From positions 3,209,390 to 3,273,389 of the forward strand of contig OZ007580.1 in NCBI GenBank assembly GCA_963931925.1: a stretch of DNA of 64,000 nucleotides, in the 5' to 3' direction. The notes beneath the pieces were generated by a model, which did not search any database, was not told the origin of the DNA, and saw nothing but the letters and a program-made list of their open reading frames with translations. Position 1 is the first letter of the stretch. Every line of letters begins with the position of its first letter. The position numbers were made by a program, and so were the translations under genes. The stretch comes from Onchidella celtica. Lineage: Eukaryota; Mollusca; Gastropoda; Systellommatophora; Onchidiidae. Shown piece after piece: positions 47,401 to 58,489 of this stretch.

Positions 47401-48356
47401 ACATTTTGTTTTCCTTGCTCTCAGTGTAAAACTCTATCACTGGCAAGCCAGAAGTGATCGCAATAAATGTCATCACTCCACCCCCAACCCCCACCCTGTC
47501 CCTCTGCCCTCTTAACTCCTGAAATGGTTTGAACACCAGCGCTGCAGAGCATGAATTAATCATAAGTCAAACTTTCAAAAACATTTAGAAAATGAGTTAG
47601 AAAAGAGAACAAAATTGTAAAATGATGGAAGAAGCGTTGAATTAGCAAATTTAGCGTGGAGATTCAGAATCACCCACGGACGGACTCGGCGTGTCGCAAA
47701 AGTGAATCTGTGATCTGTGAAATTATTTAAGGAGATGAGAGTTGTTTTGACTCATCAGATCCTGGAAAGTGAACCCGGCGTGACGACCATGTACGTCAGT
47801 GACGCTCTGGGCAGGCTCTTCTGGAACTTCCTGTTTCAGGAGCAGACCCTGTCACACTGTTTGAGCTTCTACCTTGCTACAAGTTACAGTCGCTTTCATA
47901 GGAGCGGCTATATAATTCGACCTTTGTTCTTGTTTGTTCCAAACTCCACTTTTCGCACAATAAATTGATAAATTAGATATTAAACGTTTGCGGCTTTAGT
48001 ATTGTTTTAAGAAATTTAGAATGGATCGGAACTATGCCACAACGCATTTTCAACATGTGTCAAAGTGTGCATTTGTGAGACCTCTTCTACATACTAAAAG
48101 ATGTTCAGTGTTTCATGGAGAACAAACAAGAACTAAAGTTGCATTGAGTGTCATGAGCAAACATTTTCATGTGTTCTGCCGTACCTCATTTGTAAATTAT
48201 ATTCCGTGCATTGATCCGGCTGTGTTGTCAGACATTTGTGTACAGGATACACAATATCCATCTTTCATTAGCAGCGTCGGCTGGAATTCTAAACCAAATG
48301 TTAACCTTTGCATTGGGTATCACCAACTTGCATGTATTGTTATTCTCTGAGTCAGG
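44500..48356. other. Gene-free stretch with low-complexity tracts
   Basis: C-runs (about 45540-45551, 45979-45990, 46376-46385), a G-run (46470-46487) and a pyrimidine-rich region at 46690-47060 with CT and CTGT repeats. ORFs here are compositional. An open frame at 48021-48350 (109 codons) has no family I recognise. Confidence 0.5.
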
Positions 48357-48425
48357 AGCCGGCAACTAGCAGCTGGCGAGCCGTATGCGACTGTATTAGC
48401 TTTCAGCTGTGGTTCTTACCTCCTC
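48357..48425. mobile_element. hAT-like terminal fragment
   Basis: The segment beginning CAGGAGCCGGCAACTAGCAG and continuing GCTGGCGAGCCGTATGCG resembles the well-known hAT end of the type CAGGGGTCGGCAA...CTCGCGAGCCGCATGCGG. No transposase or second end was found nearby. Confidence 0.45.
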
Positions 48426-49315
48426 TAAATTGTCAGGGAAGAAATCTTTAAACAATGAATAAAAATACTACAGCTATACTGACTTGCATGCGTGTTGAGG
48501 CTTAGTCTAAACTGGCTCTTCTTCACTGAAATGTTACTAAACCCTGATCTGGAGTGCGAAAAGTGCAAAATAATCATATTGGGGGAATACGTTGTTCACT
48601 TCTCTTCATTATGATGAAATGTTTCAGAATAGTGGTGATCTACATCTCCTGGATCTGGCTGCCTTTGGTAAGAGCCCAGACTATGATCACATGACATGCC
48701 CTTGTTGCTTCAGAGACAGCACATGTTGCGTCAAGCTCTTTAGCCTGAAAGTCCACGTTGGGCATCATTTTGCTCTACCAAAAATAACAAGAAAACTTTA
48801 ACAGGTATAAGTGATCATCGTGTCTTCAGTGCACTGCTCTAAACAGTGTACGTAATTGTTGATGTGTAAATAATAGTTGAATTTGTGGTGTGGATTTGTT
48901 CTAAACATTGTCGATATTCATATTAATGTTATGTATAGACGTTTCTCTAATGACATCTGCCTTTTTTTCTTTCTTCTGACAGGAGGATTTAGTGTGCTTG
49001 GGCCCCTTATAATAAACTTTTTGCGTTAAAAGAGTTGTTACCTCATTCTTCATTGGTCTGGATTTTAGAGGCCAGGGCTGAGGTGACCACTGATGGACTT
49101 GACAGGCTGTCCTTGCTGCCCTTCGTCCGGCAGGCTCATTCGCGACTGTGGAAAGACACATGGACTGGATGAGCGCAAAGACTTCGTTCAAACTAACAGA
49201 CACTAATGTTTGAATGGCTGGCACTTCGTAGATTGGCTTTAACAGTGTGATATGTGAAGTCTTAGCTTTCTATTTATTTAATTCTCTATTGCGTGGATAC
49301 TGCGCATGACTCACC
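48426..49315. other. Upstream region of the receptor gene
   Basis: No clear TATA box or upstream exon could be assigned. Untranslated exons may exist but cannot be seen from sequence alone. Confidence 0.4.
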
Positions 49316-52300
49316 ATGGTTTCAACACGTTACAGCAGGCATATTCTTCTTTTCTTCATTATTTCATTTTTAATGTCGACGTTCTCGTCATCATCATCAT
49401 CATCATCATACCACTATGGCGCCCCTGCCAAAGTGCCTGGATTAGATCAGTCAGTGTACATGGCTTGGGGCGATATTAACGTTGGCGCTTTCCTTCAGAC
49501 CACGGCTAGTAATGGACCGGTCAGTTGCTCGGACAAGGTTTATTCCGGGTCATTCGTCATGGAAACCACCGAAGCTGTTGCATTTGGCATCAAACTGGTC
49601 AATGAGAATCCGCACCTCCTTCCGAACGTCACCCTCGGATTTGTCGAGGTGAACGACTGTGGCAACAGTAACGTAGCTCTAGCTCATGCTTTGTCCTATC
49701 TACAGAGGGTCCGAGACAGCGCACCATGCGCTTGCAATGATAGTAACGCAATGTACAGCGAATCTCAGGGTTACCAGTGCACGGCTTCAGAAATGCCATT
49801 TTACGACGTCATAGCTGTTCTGGCCCCTTTTGCCAGTCAGGCCTCCAGTGTTGTGTCTAGGTTGTACTCCAGTGTCCAGATACCTTTGGTGGGGTGTATG
49901 AGTACCAGTGACGAAATGAGTGACAAGCAACGCCACCCTTACTACCTGCGAGTTCTCGCCCCTGACAAGTTCCAGGTGAGAGCCATGCTTAGTTTCATCC
50001 AGGCAAATGGATGGTCTTACATCTCAGTTCTTTATGCCCAGGGGGTCTATGGAGAGAACGCTTTCGACAATATTAAACAGTTCTCTCCAGAATACGGGAT
50101 TTGTGTAGCAACATCTCACAGGGTCAACTCGCTCACCAACTTTGATAATGTTATGAACAACTTACTGGCCTATCCTCGTGCCAGGGTTGTGATCTTGTAC
50201 ACTTATCACAATAGCGTCCAAGATTTGTTTGAAGCCTCTAGAACGTTGAACGCCACTGGCCATTTTATCTGGCTTGGCAGCAATGCATGGAGCTCATCCG
50301 TCCGTGCTACATTTGAGAGATATCACGATGGAGTTTTGGGTGCGTTTACAGTATCCTATCTGGCAAATATAGTGCCGGAACTGTACGAGTACATACGTAC
50401 TATACAAGTCAATGCTAGCACCAACCCATGGTTTAGAGATGTTTGGGAAGACATTGCAGGCTGTTCCATAGAAGTCGACACAGAGTGTGACACAGAGCAG
50501 GATATTTTCTCTACAGACAAATTTGTGTTTGTCCAACAGACATCGTTGTTGTTGGACGGCATTTTGGCCATAGCCCACGCTGCCCATAACTTGATGGCTG
50601 ATCATTGTCCAGGGGCAGTGGGTTATGGCGCTAGAAATTGTATCCAAGGTGATGTGTTACTTAGATACCTAAAGAATCTTTCCTTTCAGGGATTTAATGG
50701 CAGGGTTGAATTCAACGAAAATGGTGACCTGGAAGGCAGTTATAAAATCAGCCAAATTGTTTATGGTTATAAGAATGTCACATCTTTTAAACTAAATTCA
50801 ACCTTTGGCCTGGAAGCTCGGACAGTGGCTATATATGACACAACAAACAATGTGACAAACTTCACAGGAAGGAAGATCAACTGGGATCACCTGGTGCAGG
50901 AAGAGAGAATAGTTCCTTTGCCCACTGGGTCCCCTCAGAGCAGCGTGCCGGAGTCCGTATGTAGCGCGCCTTGTAAACCTGGAGAGTTCAGGATACAACA
51001 AGAGCTGACGTGTTGTTGGGTTTGTCGCATGTGTCGGGACAATGAAAAACTAGTGAAAGAAAACACGAGCTGTGAAGCTTGTTCGCTTCTGACCTGGCCT
51101 GACCCCAAAACCAACTATACAACATGCATAAATATACCAGTCACCTACCCTGAGCTGTCGGAAGCTATCCCACTGCTTCAGATCTGTCTGGGTTTAGCTG
51201 CTTTCGTCAGCGCGTGCCTCGTTGTCATGGCTTACGTCTACTTCCGGGAGACCCGGATCATCAAGGCAGCTAGTCGGGAGCTCAGTGTGCTGCAGATAGC
51301 GGCCATATTTGTTGGTTACGTCACCGTCATCATCTTCCAAACCCAACCTACAGATCAAACCTGTGGCGCCCTCTACTTCCTGTTCTGTCTGAGTTTTGCT
51401 TGGCTCTACTCTCCCCTGCTCGTCAAAACTGTTCGAATTTACCGTATTTTCCAGAGTGGGGTAAAGAACAGCCGTCCACGATTCGTCAACCCACAGTCTC
51501 AACTCATCATGACACTGTGTCTTATTTTAATACAGGTAAAGTGAACATTTTTACCCAGCTATATTAAGTTTGGGCTTTTCCTTCAGAACTTTGGAACTAA
51601 AGGGAGTATCATACTAAGCCCGCAATGGCACAGTCAGATGCTGGCAGACTTGAGGTGCACATCATAATTTCCTATATTTTCTTAGTAAATCTGGGAAGGC
51701 GCTATCATGCAGAGCCAGGTCAGACACAGTCAGCTTCTGCTTTTATTTCTTGGGTGTATATTGTGCTGGCACAAACTGGCTGTGACGTTCAGGACTTAGT
51801 ATGATATCCCCCCCCCCCCCCCCCCCCAGACAGATAGATACAAACAACTTTTATACTGTTTTCTGAAGAAAATCTTTTTTTAACCTTACTGACAAACTAT
51901 GGTAATCCGCTGGTTCCTATGATAAAAAAGTTGTGTATTTCATGAATTTTCCTCAGAAAAATTCAAGTCCTATACCTGACAATAATGTGATGAATATCTT
52001 GCTAGATTTAGAGACGGTTGTTCACGCAGTATTGACATCCCGAAAGTATTTGGGGTGAAAGTGAGTAAGTGAGTGATTCAATGAGTAAGTGACTAACTGG
52101 TTGAGTAAGTGAAGGCATGGATGTGTGAATGAAATGTTTGTAAGTGAGTGAGCGACTGAATGAGTGAGTGAGTCAGTGAGTGAGTGAGCCAGTGCGTCAG
52201 TGAGTAAATGGAGAGAAACAGGATCGTTACTCGGTAGATGGCAAGATATAAAGCAGCTGGCCTTTTTTCTTTCTGACCTTGACCTTTCATTCATTTCCAC

Positions 52301-53306
52301 CGAGAATGCCAGGCTAATCATCTCAGCCCCCGACCCCGCCCCCTCCTCCACCAAAGTTTAACCAATAACTTGAGCTCCATACAGAAACTATCCATTCTAA
52401 AGTCTTTGTAAATACTAATTGGATTTTTATTATAGTTTGATGGGAATAAGATTGAATAAAATTATTAATGAGTAGAAACTAAAATAAATAGATTTGCTCC
52501 AACAGTTAGAAACAAATTACGAGTATTATCAGTGTATACCATGAAAAATGAGATAATTATTAAGCATATACAGGAGCAATCAGTAAGAGAAAGATTTCAA
52601 TGTGATTAATAGAAATGACTTAAATGTACGAGTGATTGTTATGCGTGAGATATGTAGTATCTACATAGTGTTGTTTTTTCAAACACATTAGTGTTCGACT
52701 GCAGACTGGCCTTGTAAGATCCAGCCGAGTTTCAGCAGTGTGAGACTTAAGTTACTGTGTGGCCTATACACGAAGAGATTTGCAGTACAAAAATTAACTG
52801 ATCATCAATTGCTTCTGCAGGTTCTCCTGTGTGTGTTTACATACATTGTAGCTACGCCTTCAGCCAAGACTTCCCAGCCAGTCAGAACTGAGAAATACGC
52901 AGAACTCTCGTGCGATATGACGCTTCTAGGATTAGCCTCGTTTCTGACCTACAATCTACTTTTAGTCTCGTTGTGTTCCATATTCGCCTTCAAAACTCGG
53001 AAACTCCCCGACAACTTTAACGAATCAAAATTTATCTCCATGTGTGTGTCCACAACACTGGTTATCTGGCTGGCATTTGTTCCCACCTATTTCACCGCAA
53101 CTCACAAGTCCGTCAAAGGGATGCTTCTGTCTCTGGCTCTACTGCTCAACCATACAGTGGCGCTGATCTTCCTATTTGTGCCCAAGATCTACGCCGCCGT
53201 CTATCTGGATCCAGAAGACATCGTCGGCACACGATTCCATACCACACTTAATACTGCACCAACCCCTCGAACTGGCTTGTCCAGCCGTGTGTCCCCTATT
53301 ACATAA
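49316..53306 (+). CDS. Class C GPCR, metabotropic glutamate receptor-like (two coding exons, 901 aa)
   Basis: Exons 49316-51535 and 52821-53306 join in phase 0 (CAG/GTAAAG donor, CTGCAG acceptor). The start is in ACCATGG context. A signal peptide (about residues 1-24) precedes a serine run. The Venus-flytrap domain (about 45-530) includes the family NPWF block, and a Cys-rich linker with CCWVCRMC lies at about 545-610. Seven membrane helices follow: TM1 near 620-640, TM4 split by the intron at 740/741, TM5 771-797, TM6 810-831 and TM7 840-864, with NESKFI and FVPKIY motifs. The cytoplasmic tail is only ~37 residues. About ten N-glycosylation sequons lie outside. By eye the ligand pocket keeps Ser, Thr and Tyr matching mGluR1 S165, T188 and Y236, but differs at Y74, R78, D318 and K409. 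It is a plasma-membrane G-protein-coupled sensor; the ligand is unknown and may not be glutamate. Confidence 0.93.
51605..51807 (+). mobile_element. MITE family A, copy A5 (intronic)
   Basis: About 203 bp with clear ends GTATCATACTAAGCCCG and CTTAGTATGATA and a C-run just outside. A degenerate central motif (CTATCATGCAGAGCCAGGTC) is present. The terminal inverted repeat extends to about 32 bp with roughly three-quarters identity. Confidence 0.88.
52060..52210. repeat. GAGT/GTGA minisatellite
   Basis: Imperfect repeats of GTGAGTGA/GAGTAAGT type within the receptor intron. They give an antisense Ser-Leu-Thr-His frame that is an artefact. Confidence 0.8.
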
Positions 53307-53311
53307 TCTCA

Positions 53312-54232
53312 GCACCAAAAATAAACTACATCAAGTCCAAGATCAAACTGGACAGCGGGCTCATCTTTCTCAACGAAATTAGTACACTCCGTCTGGTTCA
53401 TACCCACCTCACACACTGCTTTTTAACTCGGGGCGGGAAGATCCCCCCAAACGTATGGCATGCAATTGCCAACTGTCCTTGAACCATATTTTAACTGAAT
53501 GTATGGATTTCATGCATGTCTGAAAAAGGTACTATGCCTGGGGATCCATGAAAGAATCATTTTCTGACGTGGACCCACAACGCATCATGTCCTTTCTGAA
53601 GGAGGCTGAAATCTTCTAGATCTATACAAATCACATACATGTATTTTAATAACTTTGCAGATTATAACTTTTAAATGTTATTTGTGAAACTTTAGTTGAT
53701 GAAGATCAGAGAACCAAGATTTAATAAAGTACACCCAAAAATGCGAAAGGCGTACAATGGCTGTTATCGTGCCCAAGCGCCGTTAACCCCAAACTCAAAC
53801 TCAACTCCCCAGTTCAACGCTATTACATCTTACGGGCACTGGCCTTTGTTATGTCATCGGGACATCGGCACCTGTTAAACATTCTGTGGCAGGGGTAAGG
53901 AGAGGGGTAAATGTTAGACAGGGGGGTGAAATCTGGCAATCTGGGATGTGTCACTGCCAACTGCTTCAGTGTAAAATTGAATGGACACAAAATATACAAA
54001 AGATCGTTCCTGCTCTCCACAATTCGCCCCGGCCAGACCCTTTAGCTAGATGTGTGGCATAATTATTTCACTTAGATGCCTTACCATGTCACTTCATCTA
54101 TGCCTGTTACTGAGTTTATGGAGTTATGATAAATGTTTATAACTAATGATGAGTAAGACGTATGTGCTCTCAATGGCTCTGTGAAAGGGAATATAATAAA
54201 GTGAGTCTTATCTTATCGCATCTTATTTGAAT
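53312..54232 (+). pseudogene. 5'-truncated LINE 3' end (RNase H-bearing, Jockey/I type)
   Basis: Read in more than one frame, this encodes the C-terminal end typical of many LINE polyproteins: a KLHQVQDQTG-like piece near 53325, then TLRLVHTHLTHCFLTRGG near 53385, LNHILTECMDF near 53480 and DPQRIMSFLKEAEIF ending near 53620. At least two frame changes or stops break it. A ~0.6-kb 3' UTR ends with AATAAA near 54193 and a TCTTATCTTATCGCATCTTA tail. Its first recognisable codons lie within about 15 bp of the receptor stop codon. Confidence 0.75.
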
Positions 54233-54637
54233 AAGGACAGCTCGACTCCCTCCCCACCCTTTAAAAAAACAAAAACGCTCTTGGTGAGTGAATCATGAAA
54301 ATGGGGCAGCTTAAGAGCAGCCTGACCTTATAAATGCCTTTACCCAATAAAATAGCTTAATTTTCAACATCGTATTGCCGACCAGAGCAGTGAAATCAGC
54401 TTTCCAGAAAGGTATCCTTTCTAGAGGTTTCCACTTCAAGTTAAGCTCCAAATACCAACGTATATAAGGTTACCACTTCCAGCCCGAAATCTTGTGACAG
54501 AGCGCAGTAATATTGCCCATGGCAATGATAAGGTTGATAAACGATGGTAATAAAACTTAGAGCCCTGGTTATTTGATTAAAGTTGTATTAAGTGCAGGGG
54601 CCAATTCAGACTCTTAAGCATACGGTGGTATTAGGGA

Positions 54638-54850
54638 GGTACCATACTTAGCCCGGAACGGCACAGTCAACAGGTGGCAGACGAAATGCACACCACAATT
54701 TCACATATTATTATAATTTTCTTAGTAAATCCGGAAAGACCTTATCATACTAAGCCTGATCAGACACAATCAGTTTCTGCCACTATTTCTTGTTTGTATA
54801 TTTTATCTGACTACAACTGGCTGTGACTTTCCGGGCTTAATAATGATACG
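54638..54850 (+). mobile_element. MITE family A, copy A6
   Basis: About 213 bp with the left end GTACCATACTTAGCCCGGAA, the central motif TTATCATACTAAGCCTGATC and the right end TTTCCGGGCTTAATAATGAT. A small internal insertion (TATTATAA) enlarges it slightly. Non-coding. Confidence 0.87.
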
Positions 54851-55029
54851 CCTCCCCCTCCCCTTTGTTGCTTTTATATTTACATAGAAAAAAAAAAAGA
54901 AAGTAATACTGATTATTTTCACAGTTTCGGAAACAGATATCCTTTAAAACGTCTTAATTTCAACCTTCATTATTTGAAGTTCAACCCTTCCCCCTCATTT
55001 TTTCAAATGTTTGAACAATCTGAACAATA

Positions 55030-55330
55030 CAAAATTAAGATAAGATTGGAGATAAGAATCCCTTTATTAACCACTGAGGGAACTTCTCTTTTATAAAGCG
55101 GTTAAGAGAACATACATGGTACGCACATTTTACGCGCAATACATACAGTATATCATAACTCAATAAACTCAGTAACAGGCATACATGAAATGATACAGTA
55201 AGGGACCTTGGTGAAATATGCTACACATGTAGCTGTACTGCCAGGACGAAATGCGGAGACCGAAAAGGATCTTTTGTATCGTTCTCTGTTTGCTTTTACG
55301 TGAATCATTGAAACTAATGTTATGGCTTAC
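55030..55330 (-). mobile_element. Second LINE 3' UTR copy, inverted
   Basis: The reverse complement matches about 53930-54232, sharing ATGCCTGTTACTGAGTTTAT, a GATGTGTGGCATA-like block, ATACAAAAGATC and the AATCTTATCTT-type tail. It is a truncated 3' fragment of the same LINE family. Confidence 0.72.
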
Positions 55331-56013
55331 CATGCCTCGTATTTTATGACCGTATTTTGTTTGATAGTTTGAAATTCTTTTTAGAACATAGGATTGAAAC
55401 ACTCAGGATTTTATAGTTGGTTGTTCGATAAAAGAGCATAATATCATCATTTATTTTGTCTACTCCCCATTAAAAACAACAGCAACTGGAAAATATAAAT
55501 ACGGCCATCAGTTCCAATCCAGCTGATTCCAGAAATTATTGACATTTTGTGTATTGAAGCATGGCCTGAGGAGGAAAGAACAAGAAAGAGAGAAAAAGAT
55601 ATTTAATTATATCATTGTGCAAAGCCCAACGTGACGTATCCCGGGGGAACAGAGCTATGCTAAGTGGTCCACACGTTTTTGAGATTGTGACAGAATATTG
55701 TAGCTGGGACATTTTGTCCAGCATCACATTTCCTACATTTAATTGGTGTGATTCCAAATAAAAATTTCCCCCAAGATAACCTGAAGTGTCCCTCGGGATA
55801 CAACTATAAGTAATACATAATTATTTGTGACACTCTTAGTGATCGTTGGTGGAGAATTCTGTCCAGCGTCACATTCGCTACGTTCAAGGGGTATGATTCA
55901 AAATGCAAAACTTTTCCCAAGACAACGTTAAGAATCCCGCGGGACACAGCTCGAAATATGTAATTCTACAGATCTGTGACACACTCACCGAAGGTCGGAA
56001 CTGAAAAACTGTG
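55331..56013. other. Gene-free stretch
   Basis: Three related phrases of the type TTTTGTCCAGCATCACATTT-CTAC (about 55709, 55857 and, past the next MITE, 56272) suggest an old direct repeat of about 150 bp. No gene seen. Confidence 0.45.
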
Positions 56014-56260
56014 AGTGGATCTGGCGAAATGGGGCTTTTGGAAAAATACCAAATTCCAGAGAAAACCCCACCCCAAAGGGCTACAATTTTTTTTTTTCGA
56101 AATTGAGATTCGCTTATAAAATAAAAGATTGACAAGACTAAACATTTTCTGCATTCGGGCAATATATTTTGCTTGAAATCGTCTTAGAAATATTTTATTT
56201 GGATTTTTTAAAAAAGCGGTATAAAATTTTCACATTAATTCCGATTTCGGCTGACCCACT
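56014..56260. mobile_element. MITE family B, copy 2
   Basis: 247 bp. The left end AGTGGATCTGGCGAAAT is paired with a right end that reads AGTGGGTCAGCCGAAATC in reverse complement. It shares the internal AATCGTCTTAGAAATATTTT block with 12498-12734 and is more diverged than that copy. Confidence 0.8.
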
Positions 56261-56473
56261 CACAAATTAATTTTGTCCAGCATCACATTTGCTACATAGA
56301 ATGGGTATGATTCTGAATGGAGTTTTTCTTGAGATAAGAAGTTATTACTCAGTTATTTCATTATCATAATTTCTAAATATTCCATGTATCACTGATTTCA
56401 AGTGTTATTTCACAAGTTAAAGTGGGGGGGAAAAAATTGCCCATATTAAATAACATTCGTGCGACGACTGTCT

Positions 56474-56996
56474 GTTAACTTAGGCGCGCGCCAGTCGATT
56501 CCGACGGGTAATCTAATTGGATGGTGACGTCTCGGCATTGAATTTTAGTAGAGAGTATGTATGTATCTAGAGAGATTTTACTATTGGTCGATTTGGTCTG
56601 CGAGACAAGGAGGCTCCGCGAAACCACTGTTACTGTTAGCATGGGGCTGAAAGTAGGTCGCCGAGGTAACAATATCCGTTTGGGCATTCCACAGGGCGTA
56701 AACTCTTACAAACGGCTAATAATAGATTCAATCAGCCCGAATACATGAACAAACCACACTATACAGGTATGCACACTATCTTTGGTGAAGGCGGTCTCTT
56801 TTAAGTCTTGTTTACCGCAGCGACCTAGTTTTCCGATTTGGCGGAAGTGAGATCATTCCATAAATACATACTCTCTGGTTTTAGTCAGATCCAATTAGTT
56901 GGCTTGTGTGCCAGGTCTCAGTAAAAGTAACTGTCGTGACGTCACTATCCGTTGCCCAGTCGAAATCGGCTGCTGAGCGCCTAGGCTTACAGTAAC
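56474..56996. mobile_element. Foldback element with ~200-bp inverted arms
   Basis: The left arm and the reverse complement of the right arm share, in order, CTTAGGCGC-like, CGATT-CGAC-GG, TGACGTC, AGAGAGTATGTAT, CGATTTGG-like and TAGGTCGC-G-GGTAA blocks (left copies at about 56480-56680, right copies at about 56795-56990). Spacing between blocks differs between arms, so it is old. No transposase is encoded; short ORFs are incidental. Confidence 0.72.
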
Positions 56997-56999
56997 ATA

Positions 57000-58199
57000 A
57001 AAGATTATTCATTCATGTTGTTCGATTTTTGTTAATATATTTGGTGTATTAGCATGGCGAAGATCCACTGTGTCATAAAGCTCATCATTTTAAAGATTTA
57101 GAATATTTCTTTTGTTTAGAATTCAATACATTGTTTTCTTGTCATTTCTTGTCAAAAGAGTATTGTACAGAATACAGCATCTTTCTCATTGACACATTTC
57201 AATGTTCCGTTAATGTCAAACATTACCATACAGCTTTCTTAACGATTGCAGCTAGACGACTCGATTACGATAAAGCTTGCAAATTGTTTGTACCAAGCCC
57301 AACCATGGTATCTAGATCTAGGGCACTAGGGCACTAGGGCACTTGGATTCGATGCAAAGACTTAGCAATTGTTGTTACACCACAATTCCTTGCAGAATAC
57401 ACAGATGTGATAAAGTTGATTTTCGACCAGCAATATGTAAAGAGAAACAAAGAACGCAGTTCCAGTCACAGTTTACGGTTTTCAGTCCACGAAAATACAT
57501 CTTTTTTTTTTATTTTGGTGGCTCAAAACATCGTAAATCTATATATATATTTGGACAACTTGGAGCGGTCCTTCTCTATGCACAGAAAAACGGCTAAACG
57601 TAGAAAGTTCAAACTTTCTGTGCTCATTAGTTAAAAAATCTACTAGGTTTTTACACATTCATTTTGAAGATATAATGTGTGGAAATGTACAAACTGAATT
57701 TATGAAGTCATTTGTTTTGTTACCAGTTCCAATCATCTTTTTAAAACACCATTTTCAACATATTATAAAATTTCTTTTCCATTAACACAATATGACGTTA
57801 TCACTTTCTGCGATGTGCAAACAAACTAACCCGTGCGCAAATCATAGCCATAATTTGACGGGTGCTGGCGGGACGCGCAGGACGTCAGTGCGCAAAGGGA
57901 GAGCAGTAAAACGTATCTAAAAACAAACAAACAAACAAAAATAAAATAAAGCTAAAGGAACAGGCAAAATGAAGCAGGTCCATAATAATCACCCAGAACT
58001 GAAACTCATAAATCGATTTATCCCGGGCAGGGCCGGGCAACTCATCTAGTACATTATATTACAATTGAATTGTGGCCAAAAACATTGATCTGTGCACGTG
58101 CTTTATCGCTAAAAAGAGTTGCAGAGAACAAAATTTCTCAAATTAATGTTGGTCATGTAACCACTAAGTTTTAGATGCTTACAGTCTCACCCTCTAGCC
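57000..58199. other. Gene-free stretch
   Basis: A GGGCACTA triplet repeat at about 57320-57343 next to TCTAGATCTAG, and a short AT microsatellite near 57540. No gene recognised. Confidence 0.5.
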
Positions 58200-58489
58200 A
58201 AGTGTTTCTCAGCCTTTTTTGTCCCACGACCCACTTCAGTTACCCCCCCCCCCCTCCCCCAAAACGCGCCCCATCGTGATTGGACAAAGTTAGTTAGTAT
58301 ACACTATAACACAAACACATTTTTAAAAACTATTTATGTATTCACTATGAATATATTCAAAAGAAGATTTCATTAAAACTTTATTTCGAGTCGTAGCCCA
58401 TTGTTTCTCACTTCAAATAAATACCCCCACGCCCCATTCTGAGGTCCTACTGCCCACCAGTGAGGCTTGAGAGCCACCTTGGGAAACAC
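58200..58489. mobile_element. Non-autonomous hAT-like element
   Basis: The left end AGTGTTTCTCAGCCTTTTTT continues into GTCCCACGACCCAC, a familiar hAT-type terminus. The right end reads GTGTTTCCCAAGGTGGCTC in reverse complement. Flanks CCTCTAGC and GCCCTAAC could be a diverged 8-bp target duplication. No transposase. Confidence 0.65.

Larger units (their letters stand above)
51536..52820 (+). other. Intron in TM4 of the receptor gene
   Basis: 1,285 bp with a GTAAAG donor and a CTTCTGCAG acceptor. It holds a family A MITE, a C-run at about 51810-51828 and a GAGT-type minisatellite at about 52060-52210. Confidence 0.9.

Noticed and set aside
48021-48350. 109-codon open frame upstream of the receptor
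   Set aside because: No recognisable family, no neighbouring exon; chance ORF or remnant of the adjacent hAT-like piece cannot be told apart.
55169-55402. 77-codon minus-strand frame
   Set aside because: Overlaps the inverted LINE 3' UTR copy and shows no RT or RNase H motif.
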